From JBBTWV01 sp038062615 (GTDB taxonomy: Bacteria; Patescibacteriota; Gracilibacteria; UBA1369; UM-FILTER-53-11), in NCBI GenBank assembly GCA_038062615.1, contig JBBTWV010000066.1, forward strand, positions 1-40,961: a stretch of DNA of 40,961 nt. The letters run 5' to 3'. The notes under the pieces are model-generated. The model did not search any database, had not been told where the DNA came from, and saw only the letters and a program-made list of their open reading frames with translations. Shown here piece after piece: positions 18,205 through 25,645 of the stretch; position 1 is the stretch's first letter; each line of letters begins with the position of its first letter. Made by a program: the position numbers and the translations under genes.

Positions 18205-18236
18205 ACAAAAAGTTCATAAAAAGTTTAAGAAAAGTT
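18205..18236 (+). repeat. Three tandem near-repeats upstream of comF
   Basis: Three consecutive ~11-base units, AAAAAGTTCAT, AAAAAGTTTAAG and AAAAGTTCATGA, precede the comF hairpin. The direct repetition suggests a protein-binding site, but no regulator can be named. Confidence 0.4.
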
Positions 18237-18251
18237 CATGAATGACTGCTA

Positions 18252-18272
18252 GGCTGAAAGAAATTTTCAGCC
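18252..18272 (+). terminator. Hairpin between flavoprotein gene and comF
   Basis: GGCTGAAA pairs with TTTCAGCC across a 5-base loop, followed by ATTTTC. It can terminate the flavoprotein transcript. Because comF starts 7 bases later, it might alternatively be an attenuating leader. Confidence 0.6.
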
Positions 18273-18278
18273 ATTTTC

Positions 18279-18988
18279 ATGAAACTCCTACGCTCGAATA
18301 ATGTTGCCCCGACATCTTGTCGGGGCATTAATTTCTTAGCCTCGCTGTGGCTCGGCCTGCTAGATTTTTTATTTCCTATTTCATGTGTGGGATGTGCTGC
18401 TGGAAAAACACACTGCTGCCAGCTCTGCTGGGCAAACATTTCAAATCATAGGCCAACCATTCAAAAAATTTCACATGCCGATAATGAACCTGGACTGGAT
18501 GGAATTATTTATGCTGCGGTTCATCAAGAAAAATCACCTCTCTCACAACTTATTCATCGTTTAAATATGACGGCGCGCAGGAAATTGGCAAAATTTTGGC
18601 GCAATTTTTTATAAACATAAAATCACCAGCAGATTTCTCGATCCTCATCCCGGTGCCTCTTCATCCACGCCGACATCGCTTCCGAGGTTTTAATCAAAGC
18701 AAAATTCTGGCTCAAGAAATAGGCAAATACTGGCAAAGTCCGGTACAAGAAATCTTAAAACGCCACCGTTACACTCCCCCGCAAGTGGAACTGAGTCGAA
18801 ACAATCGGCTCAAAAATGTGCGTGGTGCATTTTCTCTCATATATGGCACCCGCATCAACCCGCAAGCAACCTACTTTCTCATTGACGATGTCTGCACTAC
18901 TGGAACCACCCTTCGCGAGTGCGCACGAGTTCTTAAACATCACGGCGCCCAAAAAGTCTGGGGCTTCGTCATCGCTCGCGCCCTGTGA
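18279..18988 (+). CDS. comF: ComF family phosphoribosyltransferase-like protein, split by a -1 frameshift
   Basis: Two frames together make one ComF protein. The first part (18279-18614) has the zinc-ribbon cysteines (CVGCAAGKTHCCQLC) and PLSQLIHRL. The second, in the -1 frame (from about 18566), continues YDGAQEIGKILAQFF, then PVPLHPRRHRFRGFNQ, the QVELSR segment and the PRPP-loop-like FLIDDVCTTGTTL. Joining at 18560-18566 (T TTA AAT) restores family-like continuity (IHRLNYDGAQEIG). ComF is associated with DNA uptake during natural transformation. The original N-terminus is expanded by a palindromic element (residues 9-29) just before LDFLFPISC. It may be a pseudogene, a sequencing indel or a programmed frameshift. 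Confidence 0.75.
18303..18363 (+). repeat. Palindromic element family 1, copy B (in frame within comF)
   Basis: GTTGCCCCGACATCTTGTCG opens a hairpin (GCCCCGACA/TGTCGGGGC), and TTAGCCTCGCTGTGGCTCGG plus CCTGCTAG closes it. It is translated as VAPTSCRGINFLASLWLGLL, directly before the conserved ComF start LDFLFP. The frame matches that of copy A. Confidence 0.85.
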
Positions 18989-19001
18989 TACCCTGCAAAT
19001 A

Positions 19002-20102
19002 ATGAAGATCGCCCTCGTCCACGACTACCTTACCCGGCTTGGCGGCGCTGAGCGGGTTTTAAAATGCCTCAGCGAGCTTTTTCCGCAGGCGCCCATCTAC
19101 ACCCTGCTCTATGACGAAGCCAAAGTCGGTGAGGTTTTCCCAAAAAATAAAATCATTACTTCGCGTCTGCAAAAATGGCCGGCGTTTTTACGCAAACACC
19201 ACCGTTACCTTGTATCCATGCTGCCGCGGCTGGTGGAAGAGTGGGATTTTTCGGATTTTGACTTGGTAATTACCTCCAGCAGCGCTTTTACCCACGGCAT
19301 CATCACTCCCACAAAGACTCATCACCTCTGCTACTACCACTCACCCATGCGCTTTGCTTGGGACTGGACGCATGAGTACATCCAAGAACAGCGCATCGGT
19401 CCCCTGCGCAAAATCGCCATTGCTCACATCCTCAAAAAGCTTCGAATGTGGGACCAAACGGTTTGTGATCGGCCAGATACTATCATCGCCAACTCACAGC
19501 ACGTAGAACGGCGAATCAAAAAATATTATCACCGCGATGCTCAAGTTATCTATCCGCCGGTGGATATTTCCCGCTTTCAAATTTCAAAAAGAAAGGCTGC
19601 TCCTGAAGATTTTTTCTTGATTATCTCAACCCTTACGCCCTATAAACGCGTAGATTTGGCCGTCCAGCTCTTTAACAAAATCGGCAAAAAACTAGTGATC
19701 ATTGGGGATGGACCGCAACGTGAATTTCTACAAAATATTGCTGCAGAAAATATTCAATTTTTGGGATATCAGAGTGATGAAGCCGCTGCGGAGTATTTGC
19801 AAAACTGCCGCGCCATGATTTTTCCCGGCGAGGAAGATTTTGGAATCACGCCCATTGAAGCTATGGCTTGCGGAAAACCGGTGCTGGCTTACGGCCAAGG
19901 TGGCGTAACAGAATCCGTTATTGCTGGGGTAACCGGAGAGTTTTTTCATCAACCTACGGTAACTTCCATGGAGCAGGGTTTGGCACAGCTCATCCTCAAC
20001 GAAAAAAATTACGATCCGGCGGCATGCAGAAGACAGGCCGAAAAATTCACCAAGGAGATCTTTGTGGATCAGATTAAAAAAATCGTAAAAACGATAGCTT
20101 AG
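19002..20102 (+). CDS. Glycosyltransferase, GT4 family
   Basis: From ATG 19002 (MKIALVHDYLTRLGGAERV) the protein has 366 residues, the usual GT4 length; upstream codons in this frame overlap comF and are not family-like. The N-terminal GT-B lobe has the GGAERV acceptor-side motif. The C-terminal lobe carries NSQHVERRIKKYY, YPPVDISRF, FLGYQSDEAAAEYLQ and the donor-binding EDFGITPIEAMACGKPV. The reaction is a retaining transfer from a nucleotide sugar, probably for cell-surface glycan. The acceptor is unknown. It starts 13 bases after comF and ends at the edge of a large hairpin. Confidence 0.88.
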   Translation: MKIALVHDYLTRLGGAERVLKCLSELFPQAPIYTLLYDEAKVGEVFPKNKIITSRLQKWPAFLRKHHRYLVSMLPRLVEEWDFSDFDLVITSSSAFTHGIITPTKTHHLCYYHSPMRFAWDWTHEYIQEQRIGPLRKIAIAHILKKLRMWDQTVCDRPDTIIANSQHVERRIKKYYHRDAQVIYPPVDISRFQISKRKAAPEDFFLIISTLTPYKRVDLAVQLFNKIGKKLVIIGDGPQREFLQNIAAENIQFLGYQSDEAAAEYLQNCRAMIFPGEEDFGITPIEAMACGKPVLAYGQGGVTESVIAGVTGEFFHQPTVTSMEQGLAQLILNEKNYDPAACRRQAEKFTKEIFVDQIKKIVKTIA

Positions 20103-20239
20103 CTGACGTGGCCATTTCCCTCGAATAGATGGAGCGCAGCCCCCCTCCACCCGCTTCGCGGCTTCCAGGGGACGCTCGCCACATGTGACTCGCTCTGCTT
20201 CCTAAATAATCTATTCTCGAAAAATGATCCACGTCAGCT
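20101..20239. repeat. 139-base multi-branched palindrome at the glycosyltransferase stop codon
   Basis: The outer arms AGCTGACGTGG (20101) and CCACGTCAGCT (20229-20239) are perfectly complementary. Pairing continues imperfectly to CGAATAGAT / ATCTATTCTCG (to 20131 and from 20209). A nested hairpin lies inside (GAGCG...CGCTC with CCCC/GGGG and CCGC-TTC-GCGG, about 20132-20177). The left arm includes the last two bases of the stop codon. It probably acts as a transcript 3' end or is a small non-autonomous element. Confidence 0.7.
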
Positions 20240-20240
20240 C

Positions 20241-20269
20241 TTTTCATTAAGTCCACTTTCTGCTATAAT
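20241..20269 (+). promoter_or_regulatory. Extended -10 promoter for the 80-residue protein gene; leaderless
   Basis: TGCTATAAT (20261-20269) is an extended -10, and TTTTCA at 20241-20246 lies 17 bases upstream. The ATG at 20278 begins 8 bases after the -10 box, so transcription should start at or next to the start codon. Confidence 0.7.
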
Positions 20270-20277
20270 TTTATGAT

Positions 20278-20520
20278 ATGCCAAGTACAACAGGACTCCA
20301 ACTCGAAGACCTCATTCTCAGCTCACGCTCGCTGACCCTGGAAGAAAAACAGGATTTGCTTAAGCGGCTCGATACACTGGACGAAGACAAGAAAACAAAA
20401 TTGCGCGAAGTTCTTGAACGAGAATTGCAATCCTTTCAAAAAATGGATCAGATAGCACTTAGGGCGCTTCAAGAGTTCACCCAAGATCTGAGGCCACTGA
20501 CGCAAGCACTACAAATATAA
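20278..20520 (+). CDS. Small helical protein of a family recurring in this window
   Basis: The 80-residue protein is acidic and helical, without a signal peptide. It contains SLTLEEKQDLLKRLDTL followed by KKTKLREVLERELQSFQKM, the same pattern as in the proteins at 5659-6192 and 31919-32452. It is the first gene of a two-gene unit, 10 bases before the next. Function unknown. Confidence 0.65.
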   Translation: MPSTTGLQLEDLILSSRSLTLEEKQDLLKRLDTLDEDKKTKLREVLERELQSFQKMDQIALRALQEFTQDLRPLTQALQI

Positions 20521-20530
20521 ATAAAAATAT

Positions 20531-21208
20531 ATGACAGACAACCCTGGAGAAATAACAAATCAATTTAAAAAAGCTGCCGAACCGGCGCTTGATCAAGCAA
20601 AGCGTGAATATGCCGAGGCTAAACTCCCTGCTACCAGCGCCACAAGATTAGCGTATGCAACAGAAATATCCGATGCGCTTGATGCTCTTCAAGATGCAGC
20701 TGAAAAAGCCAGAGAAAATATCGAAGCAGCGTTACAAAATCCTGAACTCACTCCTGAACAACGCCAAGCGCTGAGTGAAGCTTTTGCTGATAGGCTCACC
20801 TATGCTCTAGAAAAATTAAAAAGAAATCTGCCAGAACCAGAGAGCGACACCGATACCATTGATCAAACGAGAAAAGAGCTGGACCTCATTGGTAGATTTG
20901 CAACCTTAGGGCCAAGAGATACATGGAAAACACGACTGAGCACACAAGTTGCAAAATGGATTGCCGAAATAAAGCATGACCCAGAAGCTGTTGCTGCAGG
21001 TATTGTTGCCGGAATAGAAGGAGCACGCGCCGGACATGACACCGAAATACAAACACAACAAGCAGAAGCTGAAGCGGCGGCTGTAACGGCAGAAGGAGTA
21101 CGAACGGCTCAAGCACAAAGTGGTGAATTGGTAGCTAGACCGTATGGCGAGGATGGCGCTATAGAACTTGTGAGAGCAGATCAAGTAAACGAGCAGAAAC
21201 CACAGTAA
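20531..21208 (+). CDS. Hypothetical helical protein
   Basis: The 225-residue protein is rich in Ala, Glu and Lys and is predicted to be mostly helical (EYAEAKLPATSATRLAYA, ALEKLKRNLPEPES). A hydrophobic-poor Ala-rich segment lies at about 155-205. There is no signal peptide or recognisable family. It is cotranscribed with the small gene before it and precedes dnaX, which has its own promoter. Confidence 0.6.
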   Translation: MTDNPGEITNQFKKAAEPALDQAKREYAEAKLPATSATRLAYATEISDALDALQDAAEKARENIEAALQNPELTPEQRQALSEAFADRLTYALEKLKRNLPEPESDTDTIDQTRKELDLIGRFATLGPRDTWKTRLSTQVAKWIAEIKHDPEAVAAGIVAGIEGARAGHDTEIQTQQAEAEAAAVTAEGVRTAQAQSGELVARPYGEDGAIELVRADQVNEQKPQ

Positions 21209-21240
21209 CAGTCACATATTTTTTAGACTTTTCCCTGCTA

Positions 21241-21249
21241 TGGTACAAT
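21241..21249 (+). promoter_or_regulatory. Extended -10 box of the dnaX promoter
   Basis: TGGTACAAT fits TGnTATAAT with one mismatch. No good -35 is seen, as expected for extended -10 promoters. The leader to the ATG at 21275 is about 19 nt and has no Shine-Dalgarno motif. Confidence 0.5.
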
Positions 21250-21274
21250 CCCTAGCGCTTCTTTAGCCTATACC

Positions 21275-22870
21275 ATGTCCCTCTACAGCAAATATCGCCC
21301 TCAGAATTTTGCCAACCTGGTGGGCCAGGAGCACATTCGCATCACCCTCCTGCATGAGATTCAAAAAGGCACGGTTTCGCATGCCTACCTTTTTGCCGGG
21401 CCTCGCGGGACGGGGAAGACTTCCACGGCGCGACTTATTGCTAAAGCGCTTAACTGCGAAAAAAAGAATGCCGAAGGTGAACCATGTGATGCCTGCAACT
21501 TGTGCACCACTATTAAAGAAGGCGGACTCATTGATGTGATTGAAGTGGACGCTGCCAGCAATCGCGGCATTGATGAGATTCGCGATTTGAAGGAAAAAAT
21601 TAAATTTGCGCCAACATTGGCCAAGTCAAAAACCTACATCATTGATGAGGTGCATATGCTTACTAAAGAGGCATTTAATGCGCTTTTAAAAACCTTGGAG
21701 GAACCTCCCGAAAATGTGTACTTTATTTTATGCACCACGGAAGTCCACAAAATTCCCGAGACGATTATTTCTCGCTGCCAGCGTTTTGATTTCAAGCGGA
21801 TTGATATGAAGACGATTATGACGCGCCTCAGTTATATTGCGCAGATGGAAAAAATTGAGGCCGAAGAACAAGCTATTGATCTCATTGCAAGGCACGTAGA
21901 GGGTGGTTTACGCGATGCCATAGGGCTTTTTGAGCAGATGGCCATCTCTGGAAAACTTTTGGCGGATCATGTGCGCGTGCATTTGGGAATCACTGGCCAC
22001 GAAACCATAACGGCGCTTTTGGATGTATTAGAGAAAAAAGAAACCGCTAAGGCACTGCACTTAATTAATGAGGTGCACCATGAAGGATACGACTTAACGG
22101 CTTTTGTGCGTGAAGTTTTAGAATGCCTGCGCGAAAGGCTCATTGCCGGCGTCTTAAAAACGGGACCTGGATCACCTCTTTGGCTGGGAATGATTGAGCG
22201 ATTTGAGGAGGCTCGCGACATGCTTCGCAACACGGTTATTCCCCAGTTACCACTCGAAATTGCGGTGATAAAAATTTGCGGTACGACGGGCACAAGCCCG
22301 CTCATGGAAAGCGTAAAAGAAGAGAAAAAAGAAGAGGTAAAAAACGAAGTACCAGCAGCAAGGATAAAAGCAAAAGTTGAGGACGCCATTGAGACGGCGC
22401 AGGCTCAAAAAGGCGAAGTAGAAACCGCACAGACACTCAAACAAGAAATTGAAATGGAGGCCTATAAAGGCGATGGCAAAGTGGTAAAGCTGTGGCAACG
22501 CGTGCTGGAGAATATCCAGCCACCATCCCTACGAAGATCCATGGCCGAGGCCAAAATTGCCGGAGAAAAAGACGAGACATTAACCCTGCTCTTCAACTCA
22601 AAATTTCACATGGAGAAAGTGAATAACGCCGAGAGCAAAACGAAAATTGAAAGTGCCGTAAATAAGCTCGTAGGAAAAAGCTTTAAGGTTATATGCCAAC
22701 TGGATGCCAGTCTGCAAATAGAAGTACCAGCCGTAAGAGAAACCAAACAACCCCAAGTTCCAACGCGTGTCGCGACAGGCGGTCGCGACCAAAAAGCACA
22801 GGCTAAACTCGCTAAAAAATCTCAGGACGTTGCCGCGGAAGCCATGGAAATTTTTGGCGAAGAGTTTTAG
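21275..22870 (+). CDS. dnaX: DNA polymerase III subunit gamma/tau
   Basis: The 531-residue clamp-loader ATPase opens with SLYSKYRPQNFANLVGQEH. It has Walker A GPRGTGKTS (42-50), a zinc module with Cys61, Cys71, Cys74 and Cys77, Walker B IIDEVHML (122-129), the SRC motif (166-168) and GGLRDA in the helical lid. It loads the beta clamp and organises the replisome. The C-terminal ~190 residues are charged and divergent, with no clear tau-type polymerase-binding domain. That is common in distant lineages, where only one product may be made. Confidence 0.95.
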   Translation: MSLYSKYRPQNFANLVGQEHIRITLLHEIQKGTVSHAYLFAGPRGTGKTSTARLIAKALNCEKKNAEGEPCDACNLCTTIKEGGLIDVIEVDAASNRGIDEIRDLKEKIKFAPTLAKSKTYIIDEVHMLTKEAFNALLKTLEEPPENVYFILCTTEVHKIPETIISRCQRFDFKRIDMKTIMTRLSYIAQMEKIEAEEQAIDLIARHVEGGLRDAIGLFEQMAISGKLLADHVRVHLGITGHETITALLDVLEKKETAKALHLINEVHHEGYDLTAFVREVLECLRERLIAGVLKTGPGSPLWLGMIERFEEARDMLRNTVIPQLPLEIAVIKICGTTGTSPLMESVKEEKKEEVKNEVPAARIKAKVEDAIETAQAQKGEVETAQTLKQEIEMEAYKGDGKVVKLWQRVLENIQPPSLRRSMAEAKIAGEKDETLTLLFNSKFHMEKVNNAESKTKIESAVNKLVGKSFKVICQLDASLQIEVPAVRETKQPQVPTRVATGGRDQKAQAKLAKKSQDVAAEAMEIFGEEF

Positions 22871-22880
22871 TTGCGTAAGA

Positions 22881-22893
22881 TGTCATTGCGAGC
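22881..22893 (+). repeat. Partial palindromic element family 2 after dnaX
   Basis: TGTCATTGCGAGC matches the terminal arm of the family 2 elements in ligA and mnmA. Only this arm is present, 10 bases after the dnaX stop, so it is a truncated copy. Confidence 0.6.
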
Positions 22894-22933
22894 AAAAATA
22901 ATTATGCACCCTACACTGGTGTTACCAACAATT

Positions 22934-23128
22934 ATGAATGACGAAAAAGAAGAAGCGGAAAATGAAATTGTAAAAGAAGCAGTTGCTCAATTAGATGGTC
23001 GTCCAACTGAAGACGATAATATAGCAACAATAAGAAAAAGATCAGCAAGAGCAGCAAAATTAGCTCCAAGTTCTGCAATCAGAATTGGAAGAAAATTCTT
23101 ACAAGAAACTGATGTTGAAAAACATTAA
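22934..23128 (+). CDS. Small hypothetical protein
   Basis: From ATG 22934 the frame encodes 64 residues (MNDEKEEAENEIVKEAVAQL...). An acidic N-terminal half is followed by a basic Arg/Lys/Ala half (IRKRSARAAKLAPSSAIRIG). Codons upstream run into the repeat fragment, so the later ATG is preferred. It converges on ligA with a gap of only 4 bases. The composition looks like a real, possibly nucleic-acid-binding, small protein, but no family is recognised. Confidence 0.45.
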   Translation: MNDEKEEAENEIVKEAVAQLDGRPTEDDNIATIRKRSARAAKLAPSSAIRIGRKFLQETDVEKH

Positions 23129-23132
23129 AAAT

Positions 23133-25190
23133 TCAAATCATTTTCAAGAACTCCTCCTCAGTAATAACTTTCACCCACAATTCTTTGGCGCGATCCAATT
23201 TGGAACCGGCGTTTTCACCACAAACGAGGTAGTCCGTTTTGGCAGAAACATCCGACTGGGAAATTCCGCCAGCTTTTTTTACGGCATCCTTGGCTTCCTC
23301 ACGGCCAAGTATTTTTAAGGTTCCGGTAATCACTATTTTCTTGCCCGAGAGCGGAGTCGTTTTTTGGCTTATATCAGCCTCAATCAGCACACCTACATGC
23401 TGTAATTTCTCGAGTAAGCGATGAGATTTTTCATCATGGAAAAACTCATATACCGAGCTTGCCACAATATCGCCAAAACCTTCTATGTAATTAATTTCAT
23501 CCAGCGAAGCGCTATGCAAAATTTCGTAGACTTCTAGTGGGCTGAGAATACTAGATTGCTTCGCTTCGCTCGCAATGACACTATCTCTCCTTGCAATGAC
23601 ATGCATAACAAATTTTGCCAGATCCTGGCTGATGCCTTCACCAATATGACGCATTCCCAAAGCGAATAAAAAGCGAGTGAGAGTCACTTTTTTGGCTTTC
23701 TCAAGGGCAGTGGCAATATTCCCAGCGCGCTTTTCTTTAAACAAAGGCAACTGCAAAAATTCTTCTTGCGTGAGCGTAAAAAAATCAGCGGGGTCGGCCA
23801 CCAAAGATTTTTCCAAAAGTTGCAGCACCACCTTCTCCCCCAGCCCTTCAATATCAAAAGCACGCTTGCTCACAAAATGGATGAGTCGTTCCCGTTCCTG
23901 AGCAAAACAGCTCGGATTGGTGCAACGAGTAATGGCTTCGCCATCAGGTTTTTTCACCGCTGCGCCACATACAGGGCAAGACACCGGAAAAACAAATTTC
24001 TTTTCCTTGCCCGTCCGCATATTCACCAAAACTTGCACCACCTCCGGAATCACATCTCCCGCTTTTTGAATAATAACCGTATCGCCCATGCGAACATCTT
24101 TTTTGTTGAGCTCGTCTTCGTTATGCAATGTGGCACGAGAGATGGTTGAACCCGCCACAAAAACCGGCTTCAACACCGCCACCGGCGTAAGAGCTCCAGT
24201 ACGTCCCACTTGAATAATAATATCTTCCACCTGCGTCGTAGTTTGCTGTGCCGGAAATTTATAGGCTACGGCCCAGCGTGGAGTCTTAGCGGTAAAACCC
24301 ATGCGTTCTTGCAGTTTTTTTTGATTCACCTTGATGACAATGCCATCAATTTCGTACGGAAGTTTCCCACGCTTCTCACCCCATCTCTGGCAAAATTCCA
24401 AAATTCCCGGAGCGTCTAAAACACGGAACTCCGGGTTCACCGGCAAACCCAGTTTCTGAAATTTCCGCAGAACTTCTTCCTGCGTTTCCGGAGAATTTCC
24501 CAGCGAATTTTTCCCAATCTCGTACAAAAAAGCCGAAAGATCACGCGACGCGGCCACTTGCGGGTCCAGCTGGCGAACCGTTCCCGCCGCCGCATTCCTG
24601 GGATTGGCAAAAGCCTCATCCTCAAGCCGTTTCTGCTCCTCATTCATCTTCTCAAAACTGCGCTTAGACATGTACACCTCGCCAGAAACTTCCAAATCTA
24701 CCGGCTCACTTAACTCCAGAGGAATACTTTCAATCGTCCGAACCGTGTGCGTCACATCCTCCCCTTCCACCCCATTGCCGCGCGTAATGGCACGCACCAA
24801 CTTTCCCTGCTCATAGTGAAGCGTGATGTTGAGTCCATCAATTTTGAGCTCGGCAATGTAGGCGATTTTTTCACCCACAACGTATTTCCCAATCCGTTTT
24901 TGCCACTCACCAATTTCTTCAAACGTAAAAACATCCTCCAAACTTTTTTTGGGCGAGAGGTGTTTCACTTTGGCAAACCGGCCGCTTAAGGCACTCCCCA
25001 CCCGCTGAGTGGGAGAATCCGGGGTAATAAACTGCGGAAACTCTCCCTCCAGTTCCTTTAGTTCGCGCTTCAAAGCATCCCGAACCGGCTCACTGACCTC
25101 GCTTTTGTTGAGGACAAAATAGTCATAATTAAGCTTTTTGATCTGTTGTTTAAGCTTTTCAATGCGTGTTTTAGCGGCCGAAGCATCCAT
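23133..25190 (-). CDS. ligA: NAD-dependent DNA ligase
   Basis: The 685-residue enzyme seals nicks using NAD. The adenylation motif is KIDG (Lys116), followed by RGNGVEGEDVT. The four-Cys zinc finger is CPVCGAAVKKPDG...CTNPSC, then helix-hairpin-helix repeats (RHIGEGIS, IEGFGDIVASS) and a C-terminal BRCT domain (PLSGKKIVITGTL, SAKTDYLVCGENAGSKL). Residues about 530-547 (VIARRDSVIASEAKQSS) are a palindromic-element insertion in the HhH region, absent from ordinary LigA. The frame is intact. It is divergent from the gene at 25258. Confidence 0.96.
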   Translation of the reverse strand: MDASAAKTRIEKLKQQIKKLNYDYFVLNKSEVSEPVRDALKRELKELEGEFPQFITPDSPTQRVGSALSGRFAKVKHLSPKKSLEDVFTFEEIGEWQKRIGKYVVGEKIAYIAELKIDGLNITLHYEQGKLVRAITRGNGVEGEDVTHTVRTIESIPLELSEPVDLEVSGEVYMSKRSFEKMNEEQKRLEDEAFANPRNAAAGTVRQLDPQVAASRDLSAFLYEIGKNSLGNSPETQEEVLRKFQKLGLPVNPEFRVLDAPGILEFCQRWGEKRGKLPYEIDGIVIKVNQKKLQERMGFTAKTPRWAVAYKFPAQQTTTQVEDIIIQVGRTGALTPVAVLKPVFVAGSTISRATLHNEDELNKKDVRMGDTVIIQKAGDVIPEVVQVLVNMRTGKEKKFVFPVSCPVCGAAVKKPDGEAITRCTNPSCFAQERERLIHFVSKRAFDIEGLGEKVVLQLLEKSLVADPADFFTLTQEEFLQLPLFKEKRAGNIATALEKAKKVTLTRFLFALGMRHIGEGISQDLAKFVMHVIARRDSVIASEAKQSSILSPLEVYEILHSASLDEINYIEGFGDIVASSVYEFFHDEKSHRLLEKLQHVGVLIEADISQKTTPLSGKKIVITGTLKILGREEAKDAVKKAGGISQSDVSAKTDYLVCGENAGSKLDRAKELWVKVITEEEFLKMI
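23551..23601 (-). repeat. Palindromic element family 2, in frame within ligA
   Basis: On the minus strand two successive TGTCATTGC words (21 bases apart) are followed by GAGCGAAGCGAAGCAATCTAG. The same arm sequence occurs in mnmA (33472-33546). It is translated as an 18-residue insert without breaking ligA. Confidence 0.85.
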
Positions 25191-25202
25191 ACCTTATAGC
25201 TC

Positions 25203-25231
25203 TTGAGGAAAAAACGATTTTCTGGTATGAT
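25203..25231 (+). promoter_or_regulatory. Promoter of the 25.3-32.5 kb gene cluster
   Basis: TTGAGG (25203-25208), a 17-base spacer and TATGAT (25226-25231) with a TG at 25223-25224 make an extended promoter. The ATG at 25258 follows a ~20-nt leader without a Shine-Dalgarno motif. On the opposite strand TATAAT at 25235-25230 may serve ligA. Confidence 0.65.
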
Positions 25232-25257
25232 TATAAGATTAAAAAACAAAAGAACCT

Positions 25258-25632
25258 ATGGCAAATACAGACCAGAATCAAATAAATCCAGAGACGCAAA
25301 AAATTCTCAACCAGCCTCTGCAAAAAAAGGCAGGCCTTTCGGCCGAGGATCAGGCGTTTTTAAACCTCGTGGTGGATAGAGTTGATCGCGGAGAGATTAA
25401 GCTTTTGCAACCTGATACGCTCATCAACCATGCGATTTATGATGCATTGCCCGAAGAGCAAAAAGGCAAAGTGGATTTTGATGCGGTAAACCTAGCATCT
25501 ACCCTGCGCAACATCTACGACCTGTGGAAAGCTGAGCCCATAGCCACTTTCCAGATTGAAAACATGGTGCGCCAAGCCCGCCTCACCAAAGAACGATTTG
25601 AGGAAATTTCGGGCGACGTTTACGTGATCTAA
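25258..25632 (+). CDS. Hypothetical protein, first gene of the cluster
   Basis: The 124-residue acidic helical protein has no signal peptide or known domain. Central segments are LSAEDQAFLNLVVDRVDRGE and LPEEQKGKVDFDAVNLAST. It precedes the transglycosylase-peptidase gene by 13 bases, so they are one transcript. A chaperone-like or structural partner role would be speculation. Confidence 0.6.
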   Translation: MANTDQNQINPETQKILNQPLQKKAGLSAEDQAFLNLVVDRVDRGEIKLLQPDTLINHAIYDALPEEQKGKVDFDAVNLASTLRNIYDLWKAEPIATFQIENMVRQARLTKERFEEISGDVYVI

Positions 25633-25645
25633 ATTCAAAATCAAA

